Positions 22,292-32,092 of a DNA stretch of 64,000 bases are shown piece by piece. The DNA is from Luteipulveratus flavus (lineage in GTDB: Bacteria; Actinomycetota; Actinomycetes; Actinomycetales; Dermatophilaceae). The DNA is taken from contig NZ_JAROAV010000010.1 in assembly GCF_029439465.1 (NCBI RefSeq), forward strand, positions 209,327-273,326, written 5' to 3'. The notes beneath the pieces were generated by a model. It worked only from the letters and a program-made list of their open reading frames with translations, was not told the origin of the DNA and ran no database searches. A program made the position numbers and the translations under genes. The first letter of the stretch is position 1; each line of letters opens with the position of its first letter.

Positions 22292-22914
22292 GCCGACGCG
22301 TCGTCGTCCTGGACTACGGCAGCGGCAACGTCAGATCGGTCGTGCGCATGCTCGAACGGGTCGGGGCCGACGTCGAGCTGACGGCCGACCCGCGGGCGGT
22401 CCGGCGCGCCGACGGCCTGTACGTCCCCGGGGTCGGCAACTTCCACGCGTGTGTACAGGGTCTGGTCGGCGTCGGCGGTGACACCCTGATCCGCGAGCGG
22501 GTGGTCGCCGGCGCCCCCGTCCTCGGCGTGTGCGTCGGCATGCAGGCGATGTTCGTCGACTCGACCGAGACGAGCGCCGTCGGCACCCATCCCGGTCTCG
22601 GCCTGTGGTCGGGAGCGGTCACCCGGCTCACCGGGCCGGTGGTGCCGCACATGGGCTGGTCGACCGTCGAGCCACCACCCGGCACCCGGCTGCTGCGCGG
22701 GCTGGAGGGTGAGCGCTTCTACTTCGTGCACTCCTTCGCCGCGCACGAGGCTCCGGTACGCGACGGTGCGCGTCCGCTGACCACGTGGGCCGAGCACGGC
22801 GACCGGTTCGTCGCCGCGGTCGAGGACGGTCCGGTGAGCGCGACCCAGTTCCATCCCGAGAAGTCCGGCGACGCCGGGGCCCAGCTGCTCAGCGCCTGGC
22901 TCGAGACACTCTGA
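22288..22914 (+). CDS. hisH: Imidazole glycerol phosphate synthase, glutaminase subunit
   Basis: A 208-residue class I glutamine amidotransferase that feeds ammonia to HisF. The nucleophile is the Cys of [10 protein letters not shown], the oxyanion region is [11 protein letters not shown], and the His-Glu pair is in [28 protein letters not shown] is the family start. GTG 22288 overlaps the preceding stop. The partner hisF is not in the window, so the pathway is completed elsewhere. Confidence 0.95.
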   Translation: MSRRVVVLDYGSGNVRSVVRMLERVGADVELTADPRAVRRADGLYVPGVGNFHACVQGLVGVGGDTLIRERVVAGAPVLGVCVGMQAMFVDSTETSAVGTHPGLGLWSGAVTRLTGPVVPHMGWSTVEPPPGTRLLRGLEGERFYFVHSFAAHEAPVRDGARPLTTWAEHGDRFVAAVEDGPVSATQFHPEKSGDAGAQLLSAWLETL

Positions 22915-22940
22915 ACGTTGTTGCAACGAAAGGACACTCA

Positions 22941-23675
22941 GTGACCACTGCCCGCCTGGAGCTGCTCCCGGCCGTCGATGTCGCGGACGGTCGTGCCGTC
23001 CAGCTGGTGCAAGGCGTCGCCGGCACCGGCGGCGAGTTCGGCGACCCGTGGGAGGCCGCGAAGGCCTGGCAGGACCAGGGCGCGGAGTGGATCCATCTGG
23101 TCGACCTGGACGCCGCCTTCGGCCGGGGGTCCAACGGCGACCTGCTCGCCGACATCGTGGGCCGGCTCGACATCAAGGTGGAGATGTCCGGCGGGATCCG
23201 GGACGAGGAGACGTTGCGGGCCGCTCTCGCGACCGGCTGCCGCCGGGTGAACCTCGGCACCGCCGCCCTGGAGGACCCGGAGTGGACCCGGGAGGCGATC
23301 GCGACGTACGGGGACCAGGTCGCGGTCGGGCTCGACGTGCGCGGCACGACACTCGCCGCCCGGGGCTGGACCCGCGAGGGCGGCGACCTGTGGGAGACGC
23401 TGGCGCGGCTGGACTCCGAGGGCTGCAGCCGGTACGTCGTCACCGACGTGGCCAAGGACGGCATGCTGCAGGGTCCGAACGTCGCGCTCCTGCAGCAGGT
23501 GTGTGAGCGCACCGACCGCCCGGTCGTCGCCTCCGGCGGCATCTCCACGCTCGAGGACCTGGCGGCGCTGCGCGGCCTGGTCGGCGACGGCGTCGAGGGC
23601 GCGATCGTCGGGTCGGCCCTCTACCGAAAGGCGTTCACGCTGCCCGAGGCGCTCGACGTGGCGGGCCGGTCATGA
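22941..23675 (+). CDS. priA: Phosphoribosyl isomerase A (HisA/TrpF bifunctional)
   Basis: A 244-residue TIM barrel that isomerises ProFAR for histidine synthesis and, in actinobacteria, often PRA for tryptophan synthesis. Catalytic aspartates are D13 in [10 protein letters not shown] and the Asp of [22 protein letters not shown] and [11 protein letters not shown] hold the phosphate. Calling it PriA rather than HisA rests on taxon and on the actinobacterial form of these loops. GTG 22941 has its own ribosome binding site, AAAGGA. It is 26 bases after hisH, in a gap with a small CGTTG-TTG-CAACG repeat. Confidence 0.92.
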   Translation: MTTARLELLPAVDVADGRAVQLVQGVAGTGGEFGDPWEAAKAWQDQGAEWIHLVDLDAAFGRGSNGDLLADIVGRLDIKVEMSGGIRDEETLRAALATGCRRVNLGTAALEDPEWTREAIATYGDQVAVGLDVRGTTLAARGWTREGGDLWETLARLDSEGCSRYVVTDVAKDGMLQGPNVALLQQVCERTDRPVVASGGISTLEDLAALRGLVGDGVEGAIVGSALYRKAFTLPEALDVAGRS

Positions 23676-24436
23676 CCGACGGCTCGGACAGCACCGACTC
23701 CGCCGGCCAGGAGTGGCACGGCCGCAGCCTCAGCGGAACGGGCTTCGACGACGACACCGGCTCGGCCGACGCCGGGCTCGTCGCCGCGCTGGCGGACCCG
23801 GGCGACGAGCTGCGGCTGATGCGCGCGGTCGCCGAGGCGCGCCTGCTCGTCCCGGTGGTGGCCGCCCCCACCGAGATCGACGACTCGGGCGACCTCGCCG
23901 TGGAGAAGTCCACCGACATGGCCGTGGTAACCCTGACCGCTCCCGACGGGCAGCGCGCGCTCCCGGTGTTCTCCGGGGTGGAGGCGCTGGCGCGCTGGGA
24001 CGAGGGCGCCCGTCCCTCGCCGGTCACCAGCGCGCGTGCGGCCCAGGCGGCGGTCTCCGAGCGCTGTGACGTGATCGTCCTGGACGTCGGGTCACCGCAC
24101 CAGGTGGTGCTGCGACCGAGCATGGTGTGGGCCCTCGCGCAGCAGCGCGCGTGGATCCCGGCCCACCAGGACGAGCACGTCCGCTCAGCCGTCGCGGCTG
24201 CGGTCCGCGACGACCCCGCCGTGGAGGAAGTCCGCTGCGAGGACGGCTCCGACGCCGGCCCGGGGGTCCTGCGCGTCGTCCTCGGCGTCCGCCCCGGCCT
24301 GTCGCAGAACGAGCTGCGCGAGGTCGCGACCCGCGTGGGGGAGCGGATCGCGACCGACGGGGAGGTCAGGGCGCGGATCGACGGCCTGGCCTTCGCGCTG
24401 CAGGCCGCCGGACCCGCCGACCCGGGCGGGCGCTGA
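23672..24436 (+). CDS. SseB-family protein
   Basis: A 254-residue protein with an SseB N-terminal type domain: [46 protein letters not shown] and [22 protein letters not shown] are the domain's characteristic strands. The first ~40 residues are acidic and disordered; the C-terminal third is a separate alpha/beta region. The role in bacteria is not established. It overlaps priA by four bases (ATGA), so it is the last gene of the his operon. This link is seen in other actinobacteria as far as I recall. Confidence 0.8.
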   Translation: MTDGSDSTDSAGQEWHGRSLSGTGFDDDTGSADAGLVAALADPGDELRLMRAVAEARLLVPVVAAPTEIDDSGDLAVEKSTDMAVVTLTAPDGQRALPVFSGVEALARWDEGARPSPVTSARAAQAAVSERCDVIVLDVGSPHQVVLRPSMVWALAQQRAWIPAHQDEHVRSAVAAAVRDDPAVEEVRCEDGSDAGPGVLRVVLGVRPGLSQNELREVATRVGERIATDGEVRARIDGLAFALQAAGPADPGGR

Positions 24437-24442
24437 GCCTGG

Positions 24443-24694
24443 TCAGCGGCGGTTGGCCTTCAGGGTGTCCAGCCGCTGCCGCATCTCGTCGGCGCTGATC
24501 TCGCCGCGAGCGTACAGGTCGCGAACCGTCCCGACGGCGTCGTGACGGCCGCCGCGCCACCGTCGGGAGACGACGTAGATGAACGTCCCGACGACGAGAA
24601 GCCACAGAATCGGGAAGATCGGGAAGAACGGCCAGGGCGGGCCGTCCCAGTGGTCGGTGCTGTCGGCGGTGAGCTGGAGCAGTGCAGTGGTCAT
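24443..24694 (-). CDS. SHOCT-domain membrane protein
   Basis: An 83-residue protein with one membrane segment (WPFFPIFPILWLLVVGTFIYVVS, described here by its ends at residues 21-43) and a C-terminal SHOCT motif, VRDLYARGEISADEMRQRLDTL. SHOCT is a short helical module of unknown role, often at the C-terminus of small membrane proteins. It converges on the his operon with a six-base gap. A GAGTCT hexamer seven bases before the ATG may be its promoter. Confidence 0.72.
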   Translation of the reverse strand: MTTALLQLTADSTDHWDGPPWPFFPIFPILWLLVVGTFIYVVSRRWRGGRHDAVGTVRDLYARGEISADEMRQRLDTLKANRR

Positions 24695-24773
24695 GCCGTC
24701 CAGACTCGGCGAGACGCGCGGTCGGCGCGTCCGCCGGGCGTTGAGATCGCCCTGCGCACCGTGCGTACGAGCC

Positions 24774-25349
24774 TCAGCCGGCGCGCGCCCGCAGGTGGAC
24801 CTTGACGCCCTGGGTCCCGAACATGCTGAGCGCCTCGACCGGCTTGTCGTCGGCAGACCCGAACCAGTGGGGGACCCGGGTGTCGAACTCCACCGCCTCG
24901 CCCCGCGTCAGCACGAGGTCCTGGTCGCCGAGCAGCAGCCGCAGCCGTCCCTCCAGGACGTACAGCCACTCGTAACCCTCATGAGTGCGTGGTCTGGGGT
25001 GCTCGGGACTGGTGCGCTCGTGGAAGACGAGCTTGAAGACTTGGACCTGACCGGGCTGCACCGACAGCGGGATCATCGTCATCGAGCCGTGGCGCCGCGC
25101 CTGGGTCCGGACGCGAGGGTCACCGACCGCGGGTGAGCCGACGAGCTCGTCCAGGGACAGGCGGTACGCGCCGGCCAGCGCCAGCAGCAGCTCCAGGGTG
25201 GCCTTGCGCTGCCCCGACTCCAGCCGGGAGAGCGTGCTGACCGAGACACCGGTGCGCTCGGACAGGTCGGCGAGGGTGATCTCCCGCTCCTGCCGCACCG
25301 AACGCAACCGAGGGCCGATGCCGTCGATGATCTTCGCCAGGTCGGTCAT
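24774..25349 (-). CDS. XRE-cupin transcriptional regulator
   Basis: A 191-residue regulator with a helix-turn-helix (residues ~10-70, ITLADLSERTGVSVSTLSRLESGQRKATLELL) followed by a cupin sensor domain (THEGYEWLYVLEGRLRLLLGD, AVEFDTRVPHWFG). Such proteins usually sense a small ligand and control a neighbouring gene and themselves. Its divergent neighbour is a CxxC flavoprotein. The 66-base gap holds a perfect palindrome close to its start, a likely operator. AAGGTGA before the ATG can act as ribosome binding site. Confidence 0.85.
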   Translation of the reverse strand: MTDLAKIIDGIGPRLRSVRQEREITLADLSERTGVSVSTLSRLESGQRKATLELLLALAGAYRLSLDELVGSPAVGDPRVRTQARRHGSMTMIPLSVQPGQVQVFKLVFHERTSPEHPRPRTHEGYEWLYVLEGRLRLLLGDQDLVLTRGEAVEFDTRVPHWFGSADDKPVEALSMFGTQGVKVHLRARAG

Positions 25350-25356
25350 GAGATCA

Positions 25357-25375
25357 CCTTGCCATTACGGCAAGG
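25357..25375. promoter_or_regulatory. Palindromic operator candidate for the XRE-cupin regulator
   Basis: CCTTGCC and GGCAAGG form perfect 7-base arms around ATTAC, eight bases from the regulator's start and about 40 from the flavoprotein start. The position suits control of both divergent genes. Confidence 0.55.
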
Positions 25376-25415
25376 ATGTTTGCCAGCGCCTCTGCTCCGG
25401 AGGCACAGTCGCTGC

Positions 25416-26372
25416 ATGAACGACACCCAGCAGCAGTACGACGTCCTGGTCATCGGCGGTGGTCCCGCCGGCCTCAGCGCCGCTCTCGTGCTCGGACGGT
25501 CGCGCCGGTCCGTCCTGGTGGTCGACGCGGGCGAGCCGCGCAACGCACCGGCGGCTCACATGCAGGCGTTCCTCTCCCGCGACGGCGCGCCACCGAGCGA
25601 CCTGCTGGCGGCGGGACGCGCGGAGGTGGCCGCGTACGGCGTGGACATCGTCGGTGACTCGATCGCCGAGATCGACCGTACGGCAACCGGATTCACGGCG
25701 ACCACCACGAGTGGCGCGACGTACGACGCTGGCCGCGTCGTGCTGGCCACCGGTCTGCGCGACGTGCTGCCGGACGTCCCCGGCATTCGCGAGCGGTGGG
25801 GTCGCGACGTGATCCACTGCCCGTACTGCCACGGCTGGGAGGTGCGCGACCAGCGCATCGCGGTCCTGGCGACCGGGCCGATGAGCGCGCACCAGGCGCA
25901 GCTGTTCCGGCAGCTGTCCGACCGGGTCACCTTCCTCGCCGGCGACACCGACCCGGACGCCGAGACGCGCACCGCGCTGGAGGCCCGGGGCATCGAGATC
26001 GTGACCGGCCCCGTCGCCGAGCTGGTCGTCGAGGACGACCGGCTCACCGGCGTACGCACCGGATCGGGTGCGGTCCTGCCGCTCGACGTGCTGGTCGTCG
26101 GCACCCGGATGGAGGCGCCGCGCGACCTGCCGGACCGGCTCGGCCTGGAGATGACCGAGCTGCCGGGGATGGGTCGTCAGGTGACGGTCGACGACATGGG
26201 CGCCACGACGGTCCCCGGCGTCTGGGCGGCCGGCAATGCCGCCGACGTGCGGATGCAGGTGATCAACGCGGCGGCCGCGGGGAACCTCGCCGGCGCCGCC
26301 GTGAACATGGACATGGTCCAGGAGGAGGTCCGGCTCGCGGTGCAGCAGCAGGCGAGCCGGACGACCGCCTAG
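25416..26372 (+). CDS. Thioredoxin reductase-like FAD/NAD(P) oxidoreductase
   Basis: A 318-residue two-dinucleotide-domain flavoprotein. FAD binding is by [19 protein letters not shown] at the start and [14 protein letters not shown] near the end. The redox pair C135-PY-C138 in HCPYCHGWE is the position of the thioredoxin reductase disulfide. It belongs to the TrxB-like group with a CHGWE sequence, which is distinct from housekeeping TrxB (usually CATCDG), so its partner is unknown; peroxide or thiol stress is a guess. It faces the XRE-cupin regulator. Its stop shares CTAG with the lpdA stop. Confidence 0.85.
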   Translation: MNDTQQQYDVLVIGGGPAGLSAALVLGRSRRSVLVVDAGEPRNAPAAHMQAFLSRDGAPPSDLLAAGRAEVAAYGVDIVGDSIAEIDRTATGFTATTTSGATYDAGRVVLATGLRDVLPDVPGIRERWGRDVIHCPYCHGWEVRDQRIAVLATGPMSAHQAQLFRQLSDRVTFLAGDTDPDAETRTALEARGIEIVTGPVAELVVEDDRLTGVRTGSGAVLPLDVLVVGTRMEAPRDLPDRLGLEMTELPGMGRQVTVDDMGATTVPGVWAAGNAADVRMQVINAAAAGNLAGAAVNMDMVQEEVRLAVQQQASRTTA

Positions 26373-27769
26373 AGGTTGATCATGTGGCCGGCGATGCCCT
26401 CGATGGCTTCCTTCACGGCCTCGCTCAGCGTGGGGTGGGCGAAGATGTTGCGGGCCACCTCGTCGGCGGTGAGGTCCCACTTCTGGGCCAGCGTCAGCAC
26501 GGGCAGCAGCTCGGTGACCTCCGGGCCGATCAGGTGCCCGCCGATGATCTCGTTGTGGGCGGCGTCGGCGACGATCTTCACGAACCCGACGCCCTCGCCC
26601 ATGCCGCGGGCCTTGCCGTTGGCCGAGAACGGGAAGGAGGCGACCTTGACGTCGTACCCCTTCTCCTTGGCCTGCTCCTCGCTGTAGCCGAACGAGGCGA
26701 TCTGCGGCTGGCAGAACGTGGCCCGCGGGATCATGTCGAAGTCGATCTCGACGGTCTCGGCGTCGCCGATGGTCTCGGCGGCGACGACACCCATGGCCTC
26801 GGCGGTGTGCGCCAGCATCAGCTTGCCGGTGCAGTCGCCGATCGCGTAGACGCCCTCGACGTTGGTGCGGCCGCGCTCGTCGACCGCGATCGCCTTGCGC
26901 TCGGTGAGCTGGACCCCGGTGCCCTCGATGCCGTACCCCTCGATGCGCGGCGCGAAGCCGAACGCGGCGAGGAAGCGGTCGGCCTCGAGCACCTGCTCGT
27001 CGCCGCCGGCGGCCGGAGCCACCGTGACGCGGACGCCGGAGCCGGTGTCCTCGACGCCCTTGACGGCGGTCGACAGCAGCACCTTGACGCCGAGCTTCTT
27101 GTACTGGCGCAGCAGCTCCTTGGACACGTCGGCGTCCTCGGTGGGCACCATGCGGTCCAGGAACTCCACGATGGTGACCTCGACGCCGAAGGACTTCATC
27201 ACATACGCGAACTCGACGCCGATCGCGCCGCTGCCGCCGATGACGACCGACTTCGGGAGGTTGCCGTCGAGGATCTGCTCCTCGTACGTCACGACGTTCT
27301 CGGAGAGGGTGACGCCCGGCACCAGGCGCACGGTCGCGCCGGTGGCGATGATGACGTTGTCCGCGGTCACCGTCTGGTGCTCACCGGCGTTCAGCTCGAC
27401 GTCGATCGTGTGCGCGTCGGTGAACATCCCCCACCCGTCGATCTCGGTGATCTTGTTCTTCTTCATCAGGTAGTGCACGCCCTTGGCGCTGGCGTCCGCG
27501 ACGCCGCGGCTGCGCTGGTGGGTGGCGCCGAAGTCCATGGTCGCCTCGCCGCTGATCCCGAACTTCTTCTTCTCGTTCGTGATGATGTGCGCCAGCTCGG
27601 CGTTGCGCAGCAGCGACTTGGAGGGGATGCACCCGACGTTGAGGCAGACACCGCCCCAGTACTTCTTCTCGATGACCGCAACGGTCTTACCGAGCTGCGC
27701 CGCGCGGATCGCCGCGACATAACCACCCGGACCGGCTCCCAGGACTACGACATCAAAGTGATCAGCCAC
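26369..27769 (-). CDS. lpdA: Dihydrolipoyl dehydrogenase
   Basis: A 466-residue flavoprotein disulfide reductase, the E3 component of pyruvate and 2-oxoglutarate dehydrogenase. [20 protein letters not shown] binds FAD, the active disulfide is C42 and C47 in [23 protein letters not shown] binds [17 protein letters not shown] is the second FAD motif and the catalytic His-Glu is in [13 protein letters not shown]. Length is normal. GTG 27769 has a TAGGCT hexamer seven bases upstream and no ribosome binding site. No E1 or E2 genes are near. Confidence 0.95.
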   Translation of the reverse strand: MADHFDVVVLGAGPGGYVAAIRAAQLGKTVAVIEKKYWGGVCLNVGCIPSKSLLRNAELAHIITNEKKKFGISGEATMDFGATHQRSRGVADASAKGVHYLMKKNKITEIDGWGMFTDAHTIDVELNAGEHQTVTADNVIIATGATVRLVPGVTLSENVVTYEEQILDGNLPKSVVIGGSGAIGVEFAYVMKSFGVEVTIVEFLDRMVPTEDADVSKELLRQYKKLGVKVLLSTAVKGVEDTGSGVRVTVAPAAGGDEQVLEADRFLAAFGFAPRIEGYGIEGTGVQLTERKAIAVDERGRTNVEGVYAIGDCTGKLMLAHTAEAMGVVAAETIGDAETVEIDFDMIPRATFCQPQIASFGYSEEQAKEKGYDVKVASFPFSANGKARGMGEGVGFVKIVADAAHNEIIGGHLIGPEVTELLPVLTLAQKWDLTADEVARNIFAHPTLSEAVKEAIEGIAGHMINL

Positions 27770-27776
27770 GCGCCAG

Positions 27777-27782
27777 AGCCTA
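27777..27782 (-). promoter_or_regulatory. -10 element of lpdA
   Basis: TAGGCT on the minus strand, seven bases before the GTG; leaderless arrangement. It excludes the much longer upstream open frame as a start. Confidence 0.5.
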
Positions 27783-27842
27783 TCTCCGCCCTCCTGGCCG
27801 CCCGACGCCGCGGTCGAGCGAGCGGACGCCCTGTGGGGTGGC

Positions 27843-28823
27843 TCACGAACGCGTGATGACTGGTTCGGTCGCGAGCAGCGCGGTCGCCAGCTCGCTGTCG
27901 GTGACGAGGCTGTCGACCAGGCCACCGCCGACGGCGGCGCGCACCACGCCGGCGCGGCTCGGGCCGGTGACGAGCCCGATGACGTGCGGGACGGCGCGCA
28001 GCTGGTCGACCGAGACGGTGATGAGGCGCTGCGCCAGCTCGCTGTCCACGGCGTTGCCCTCAGCGTCGATGAACGCGCCGGAGATCTCCCCGACGGTGCC
28101 GGCGGCGGTGAGCGCCGCGGCCGTGGGGGCGTCGACGAGGTCGATGATGGTCGACTCACCGGGCAGCCACGCGCCGATGCCGACCACCGCGACCGTCACG
28201 TCGTCGATGTGCGCGAACGTCCCGGCCACACTCGGCTGACGCTGCATCATCCGGGCGCTCTCGATGTCGGCGGCCACGAGCGGGGCGTAGAAGTGGTGGG
28301 CCGGCCCGCCGCTCAGGCGCGCGGCCTCGCGCACCACGTCCACCGGGGTGGCCGCCACGTCGGTGACGGTCAGGGCCCCGCTCAGCTGGACCACCGGCAC
28401 CCGCGGCAGCGTCTCGAGGGCGGTCACCATCGCCGAGACGGTGCGCGACCACGGCAGCCCGAGCACGTCGCCCTCGCCGAGGACCTGGTGGAGCAGGACG
28501 GCCGCCGTACGCCCGATCTCCTCGCGCAGGTGGACGGCGGCCTGCGCGTCGTCGGAGAACAGCGGGACGTCGACGACCGCGGCGTGCCGCAGGCCGAGGT
28601 GCTCGATGAGCTGCTCGGACAGCGCGGTGTCGACGGCGGCCTGGGGAGCGATCTCGATCCGGACGACGCCCCGGTCGCGAGCCTCGGTCAGCAGCCTGGC
28701 CACCTTGAACCGGCTCAGCCCGAGCTCCTGCGCGATCTGCACCTTCGAGGCGTCCTGCAGGTAGTAGCGGCGCGCGACCGTCGCGAGCAGCCGCCGGTCG
28801 TCGGCGGAGTCGACCGGGCCCAT
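27843..28823 (-). CDS. SorC/DeoR-type sugar-binding transcriptional regulator
   Basis: A 326-residue regulator of the SorC family. The N-terminal helix-turn-helix is [29 protein letters not shown] in outline (residues ~16-45), followed by a sugar-phosphate-binding domain like the phosphosugar isomerases, with [20 protein letters not shown] and [13 protein letters not shown]. SorC proteins bind phosphorylated sugars or polyols and control the adjacent uptake operon. It is divergent from the polyol ABC operon, which fits. I used ATG 28823 because GGCAGAGGCGG lies in ribosome-binding distance; an upstream ATG at 28862 is in frame but poorly conserved. Confidence 0.88.
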   Translation of the reverse strand: MGPVDSADDRRLLATVARRYYLQDASKVQIAQELGLSRFKVARLLTEARDRGVVRIEIAPQAAVDTALSEQLIEHLGLRHAAVVDVPLFSDDAQAAVHLREEIGRTAAVLLHQVLGEGDVLGLPWSRTVSAMVTALETLPRVPVVQLSGALTVTDVAATPVDVVREAARLSGGPAHHFYAPLVAADIESARMMQRQPSVAGTFAHIDDVTVAVVGIGAWLPGESTIIDLVDAPTAAALTAAGTVGEISGAFIDAEGNAVDSELAQRLITVSVDQLRAVPHVIGLVTGPSRAGVVRAAVGGGLVDSLVTDSELATALLATEPVITRS

Positions 28824-28906
28824 GCGACCGCCTCTGCCTTCGGGCGCCGCGTTTCCGTGCACGCGGCGATGTGATCTGGAACACTACACTCAAACGTGCA
28901 CGCACA

Positions 28907-28920
28907 TGCTCATATGAGCA
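28907..28920. promoter_or_regulatory. Palindromic operator candidate of the polyol operon
   Basis: TGCTCATATGAGCA is a perfect 14-base palindrome, 40 bases before the binding-protein start and 84 before the SorC-type gene. A second palindrome, CGTGCACG, lies at 28895-28902, and TACACT at 28885-28890 could be the -10 of the operon. Binding by the SorC-type protein is inferred. Confidence 0.45.
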
Positions 28921-28959
28921 GAACCGGTGATGGCGCGGACGCAGCGGCAAGGAGGCCAG

Positions 28960-30318
28960 ATGCGACGGCGGAGGAAGTTGTTGGCGACAGGCGCGGCGGT
29001 CGCGATGGCGACGAGCGTGGCGTCGTGCGCGGGGTGGGGCGGTGGTGTCGGCGGCGGTGGCGGCGACACCGTCAACGTCCTGATGGTGAACAACCCGCAG
29101 ATGATCGACCTGCAGAAGCTCGCGCCGCAGTTCACCCGCGAGACCGGGATCAAGGTCAACTTCACGGTGCTGCCGGAGAACGACCTGCGCGACAAGGCCA
29201 GCCAGGAGTTCTCCAGCCAGGCCGGCCAGTACGACGTCGCGACCCTGAGCAACTTCGAGATCCCGATCTACGCCAAGAGCGGCTGGGTCGCGCCGATGGA
29301 CGACTACATCAAGGCCGACCCGGAGTTCGACCAGGCCGACATCCTCAAGCCGATGGCCACGGCGCTCACGGCGGAGGGCAAGGTCTACGGGCAGCCGTTC
29401 TACGGCGAGTCCTCCTTCCTGATGTACCGCAAGGACGTGCTCGCCTCCAAGGGCATCACCATGCCGGCGAAGCCGACCTGGAAGCAGGTCGCCGACATCG
29501 CGGCCAAGGTCGACGGCGCCCGGCCGGGCATGGCCGGCATCTGCCTGCGCGGCCAGCCCGGCTGGGGCCAGCTGTTCGCCCCCCTCACCACCGTGGTCAA
29601 CACCTACGGCGGGACGTGGTTCGACCAGGACTGGACGCCGAAGGTCGACTCACCCGAGTTCACCCAGGCCACCCAGTTCTACGTCGACCTGGTGCGCAAG
29701 CACGGTGAGAAGGGCGCACCGCAGGCCGGGTTCACCGAGTGCCTCAACAACCTCACCCAGGGCAGCGTCGCCATGTGGTACGACGCGACGTCCGCCGCCG
29801 GCTCGCTGGAGATGGCGGGCTCGCCGGTCAAGGGGAAGATCGGGTACGCACCGGCACCCGTCGTGAAGACCAAGAGCGCCGGCTGGCTCTACACCTGGGC
29901 ATGGGCGATCGAGAAGGCCAGCAGCCACCAGGACAACGCCTGGAAGTTCATCGCCTGGGCCAGCAGCAAGAAGTACGAGAACCTCGTCGGCCAGCGGGTC
30001 GGCTGGTCGTCGGTCCCGGCGGGCAAGCGGGCGTCGACCTACACGAACCCGCAGTACCTCGCCTCGGCGGGCCCGTTCGCGGCCCAGACGAAGCAGGCCA
30101 TCGAGTCGGTGAACCCGAACAACCCCGGCCTGCAGCCACGTCCGGCGCCGGGCATCCAGTTCGTCGACATCCCGGAGTTCCCCGACCTGGGCACCCAGGT
30201 CAGTCAGGAGGTCAGCTCGGCCATCGCCGGCAAGACCACCGTCCGCAGCGCCCTGAACCTCGGGCAGCAGCTCGCGGACGACGTCGCGACCCAGTACCGG
30301 AAGCGGGAGGGCAAGTGA
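28960..30318 (+). CDS. Polyol/sugar ABC transporter substrate-binding lipoprotein
   Basis: A 452-residue family 1 extracellular solute-binding protein. RRRRKLLATG and the lipobox VASC (Cys23) show export and lipid anchoring on the outside of the membrane. The mature protein begins with a Gly-rich linker, then VNVLMVNNPQM and the classic binding-protein fold (PFYGESSFLMYRKDVL, GSVAMWYDATSAAG). It resembles SmoE-type mannitol/sorbitol-binding proteins. The ATG at 28960 has a strong ribosome binding site, AAGGAGG. The next gene overlaps by four bases. Confidence 0.9.
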   Translation: MRRRRKLLATGAAVAMATSVASCAGWGGGVGGGGGDTVNVLMVNNPQMIDLQKLAPQFTRETGIKVNFTVLPENDLRDKASQEFSSQAGQYDVATLSNFEIPIYAKSGWVAPMDDYIKADPEFDQADILKPMATALTAEGKVYGQPFYGESSFLMYRKDVLASKGITMPAKPTWKQVADIAAKVDGARPGMAGICLRGQPGWGQLFAPLTTVVNTYGGTWFDQDWTPKVDSPEFTQATQFYVDLVRKHGEKGAPQAGFTECLNNLTQGSVAMWYDATSAAGSLEMAGSPVKGKIGYAPAPVVKTKSAGWLYTWAWAIEKASSHQDNAWKFIAWASSKKYENLVGQRVGWSSVPAGKRASTYTNPQYLASAGPFAAQTKQAIESVNPNNPGLQPRPAPGIQFVDIPEFPDLGTQVSQEVSSAIAGKTTVRSALNLGQQLADDVATQYRKREGK

Positions 30319-31229
30319 GCACCGTTGCCGCACGAGGAGACTCGGCTCTCGGCCGGGCGGGGGCGTGGGCACGCCGTGCTCCGCTCCTGCCGGCACTGAT
30401 CTTCATGATCATCGTGACCCAGCTGCCGTTCCTGGTCACGCTGGTCGTGTCGTTCATGAACTGGAACGCCTACTACCCGAACGACCGCGGGTTCGCCGGC
30501 CTGGACAACTTCCAGAGCGTCCTCACCGACGTCAACGCCCGCAAGGCGATCCTCGTGACGGTGCTGCTGACCGTCGGCGTCGTCCTCATTTCCCTGATCC
30601 TGGGGCTGATCGTCGCGCTGCTGCTGGACCGCAAGTTCCGCGGCCGGAGCATCGCCCGCACGCTGATGATCACCCCGTTCCTGGTCGTGCCGGTCGCGGC
30701 GGCGCTGCTGTGGAAGCACGCGCTCTACAACCCGGAGTACGGACTGCTCAACGGGCTGCTGCGCGGCATCTTCGGTGACAGCGCGCCGCAGAAGGACTGG
30801 ATCACCGACAACCCGCTGATCTCGATCGTCGTCGCGCTGGTGTGGCAGTGGACGCCGTTCATGATGCTGATCCTGCTCGCGGGTCTGCAGAGCCGTCCGA
30901 TGGACGTCGTCGAGGCCGCGCGCATCGACGGCGCGTCGTCGTGGCAGATCTTCCGCAACATGACCCTGCCCCACCTGCGGCCGTACATCGAGCTGTCCGG
31001 ACTGCTCGGGGCGATCTACGTGGTCCAGAACTTCGACGCGGTCTTCACCATCACCTCCGGCGGTCTCGGCACCGCCAACCTGCCGTACTTCATCTACCAG
31101 ACCTTCTACACCGCCCATGACTACGGACGCGCGTCCGCCGCCGGTGTGGTCGTGGTGATCGGGACGATCATCATCGCGACCTTCGCGCTGCGCACGGTGC
31201 TGAGCCTGTTCCAGGAGGAGTCACGATGA
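30315..31229 (+). CDS. ABC transporter permease, MalF type
   Basis: A 304-residue membrane protein with six predicted segments and the permease-ATPase docking loop EAARIDGASSWQIFRNMTLP (EAA motif). It forms the transmembrane channel together with the next permease. GTG 30315 overlaps the binding-protein stop in GTGA. Confidence 0.9.
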   Translation: MSTVAARGDSALGRAGAWARRAPLLPALIFMIIVTQLPFLVTLVVSFMNWNAYYPNDRGFAGLDNFQSVLTDVNARKAILVTVLLTVGVVLISLILGLIVALLLDRKFRGRSIARTLMITPFLVVPVAAALLWKHALYNPEYGLLNGLLRGIFGDSAPQKDWITDNPLISIVVALVWQWTPFMMLILLAGLQSRPMDVVEAARIDGASSWQIFRNMTLPHLRPYIELSGLLGAIYVVQNFDAVFTITSGGLGTANLPYFIYQTFYTAHDYGRASAAGVVVVIGTIIIATFALRTVLSLFQEESR

Positions 31230-32092
31230 CCACCACCCTCGCTCGTCCCGCGGCCACCGACCTGGAGATCCGCCACGCGAAGCAGCCCCGGTCCGGGGTG
31301 CTGCTCACCGGCGCGGCCTGGATCATCGCGGTGCTGTTCGTCCTGCCCGTGCTGTGGATGATCCTCACCTCGTTCCACACCGAGCAGGACGCGGCCGCGA
31401 ACCCGCCGAAGCTCGCGGCACCGCTCAGCCTGGAGGGGTACCGCTCCTTCTTCGACTCCGGGCCGTGGCCGCCGCTGGCGAACTCGCTCACCGCGAGCGT
31501 CGTCTCGACGCTGCTCGTCCTGCTGCTGGCGCTCCCGGCCGCGTACGCGCTGTCGATCAAGCCGGTCAAGAAGTGGAGCGACGTGATGTTCTTCTTCCTG
31601 TCCACCAAGTTCCTGCCGGTGGTGGCGGGCCTGCTGCCGGTCTACCTGTTCGCGCAGAAGGTGAACCTGCTGGACAACATCTGGCTGCTGATCATCCTCT
31701 ACACCTCGATGAACCTGCCGATCGCGGTGTGGATGCTGCGGTCGTTCCTCTCGGAGGTGCCCACCGAGATGCTGGAGGCCGCGCAGGTCGACGGGGCGGG
31801 ACTCGTGCGCACCCTGCGCGAGATCGTCGCCCCGGTCGTCGCACCGGGCATCGCCGCCGCGGCGCTCATCTGCTTCATCTTCTCCTGGAACGAGCTGCTG
31901 TTCGCCCGGGTGCTGACGGGCACGCGCGCGGAGACCGCACCGGTCTTCCTCACCGGCTTCGTGACCAGCCAGGGACTCTTCCTGGCCAAGGTCTGCGCGG
32001 CGTCGCTGGTGGTGTCGCTTCCGGTGCTCGCGGCCGGGTTCGCGGCTCAGGACAAGCTGGTCCAGGGGCTGTCGATGGGTGCGGTGCGATGA
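31226..32092 (+). CDS. ABC transporter permease, MalG type
   Basis: A 288-residue second permease with six predicted membrane segments and the EAA loop seen as EAAQVDGAGLVRTLREIVAP. The N-terminal ~25 residues are cytoplasmic. It overlaps its neighbours by four bases on both sides (ATGA). No ATP-binding protein is encoded in the operon, so a shared MsiK/SmoK-like ATPase must be supplied from elsewhere. Confidence 0.9.
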   Translation: MTTTLARPAATDLEIRHAKQPRSGVLLTGAAWIIAVLFVLPVLWMILTSFHTEQDAAANPPKLAAPLSLEGYRSFFDSGPWPPLANSLTASVVSTLLVLLLALPAAYALSIKPVKKWSDVMFFFLSTKFLPVVAGLLPVYLFAQKVNLLDNIWLLIILYTSMNLPIAVWMLRSFLSEVPTEMLEAAQVDGAGLVRTLREIVAPVVAPGIAAAALICFIFSWNELLFARVLTGTRAETAPVFLTGFVTSQGLFLAKVCAASLVVSLPVLAAGFAAQDKLVQGLSMGAVR

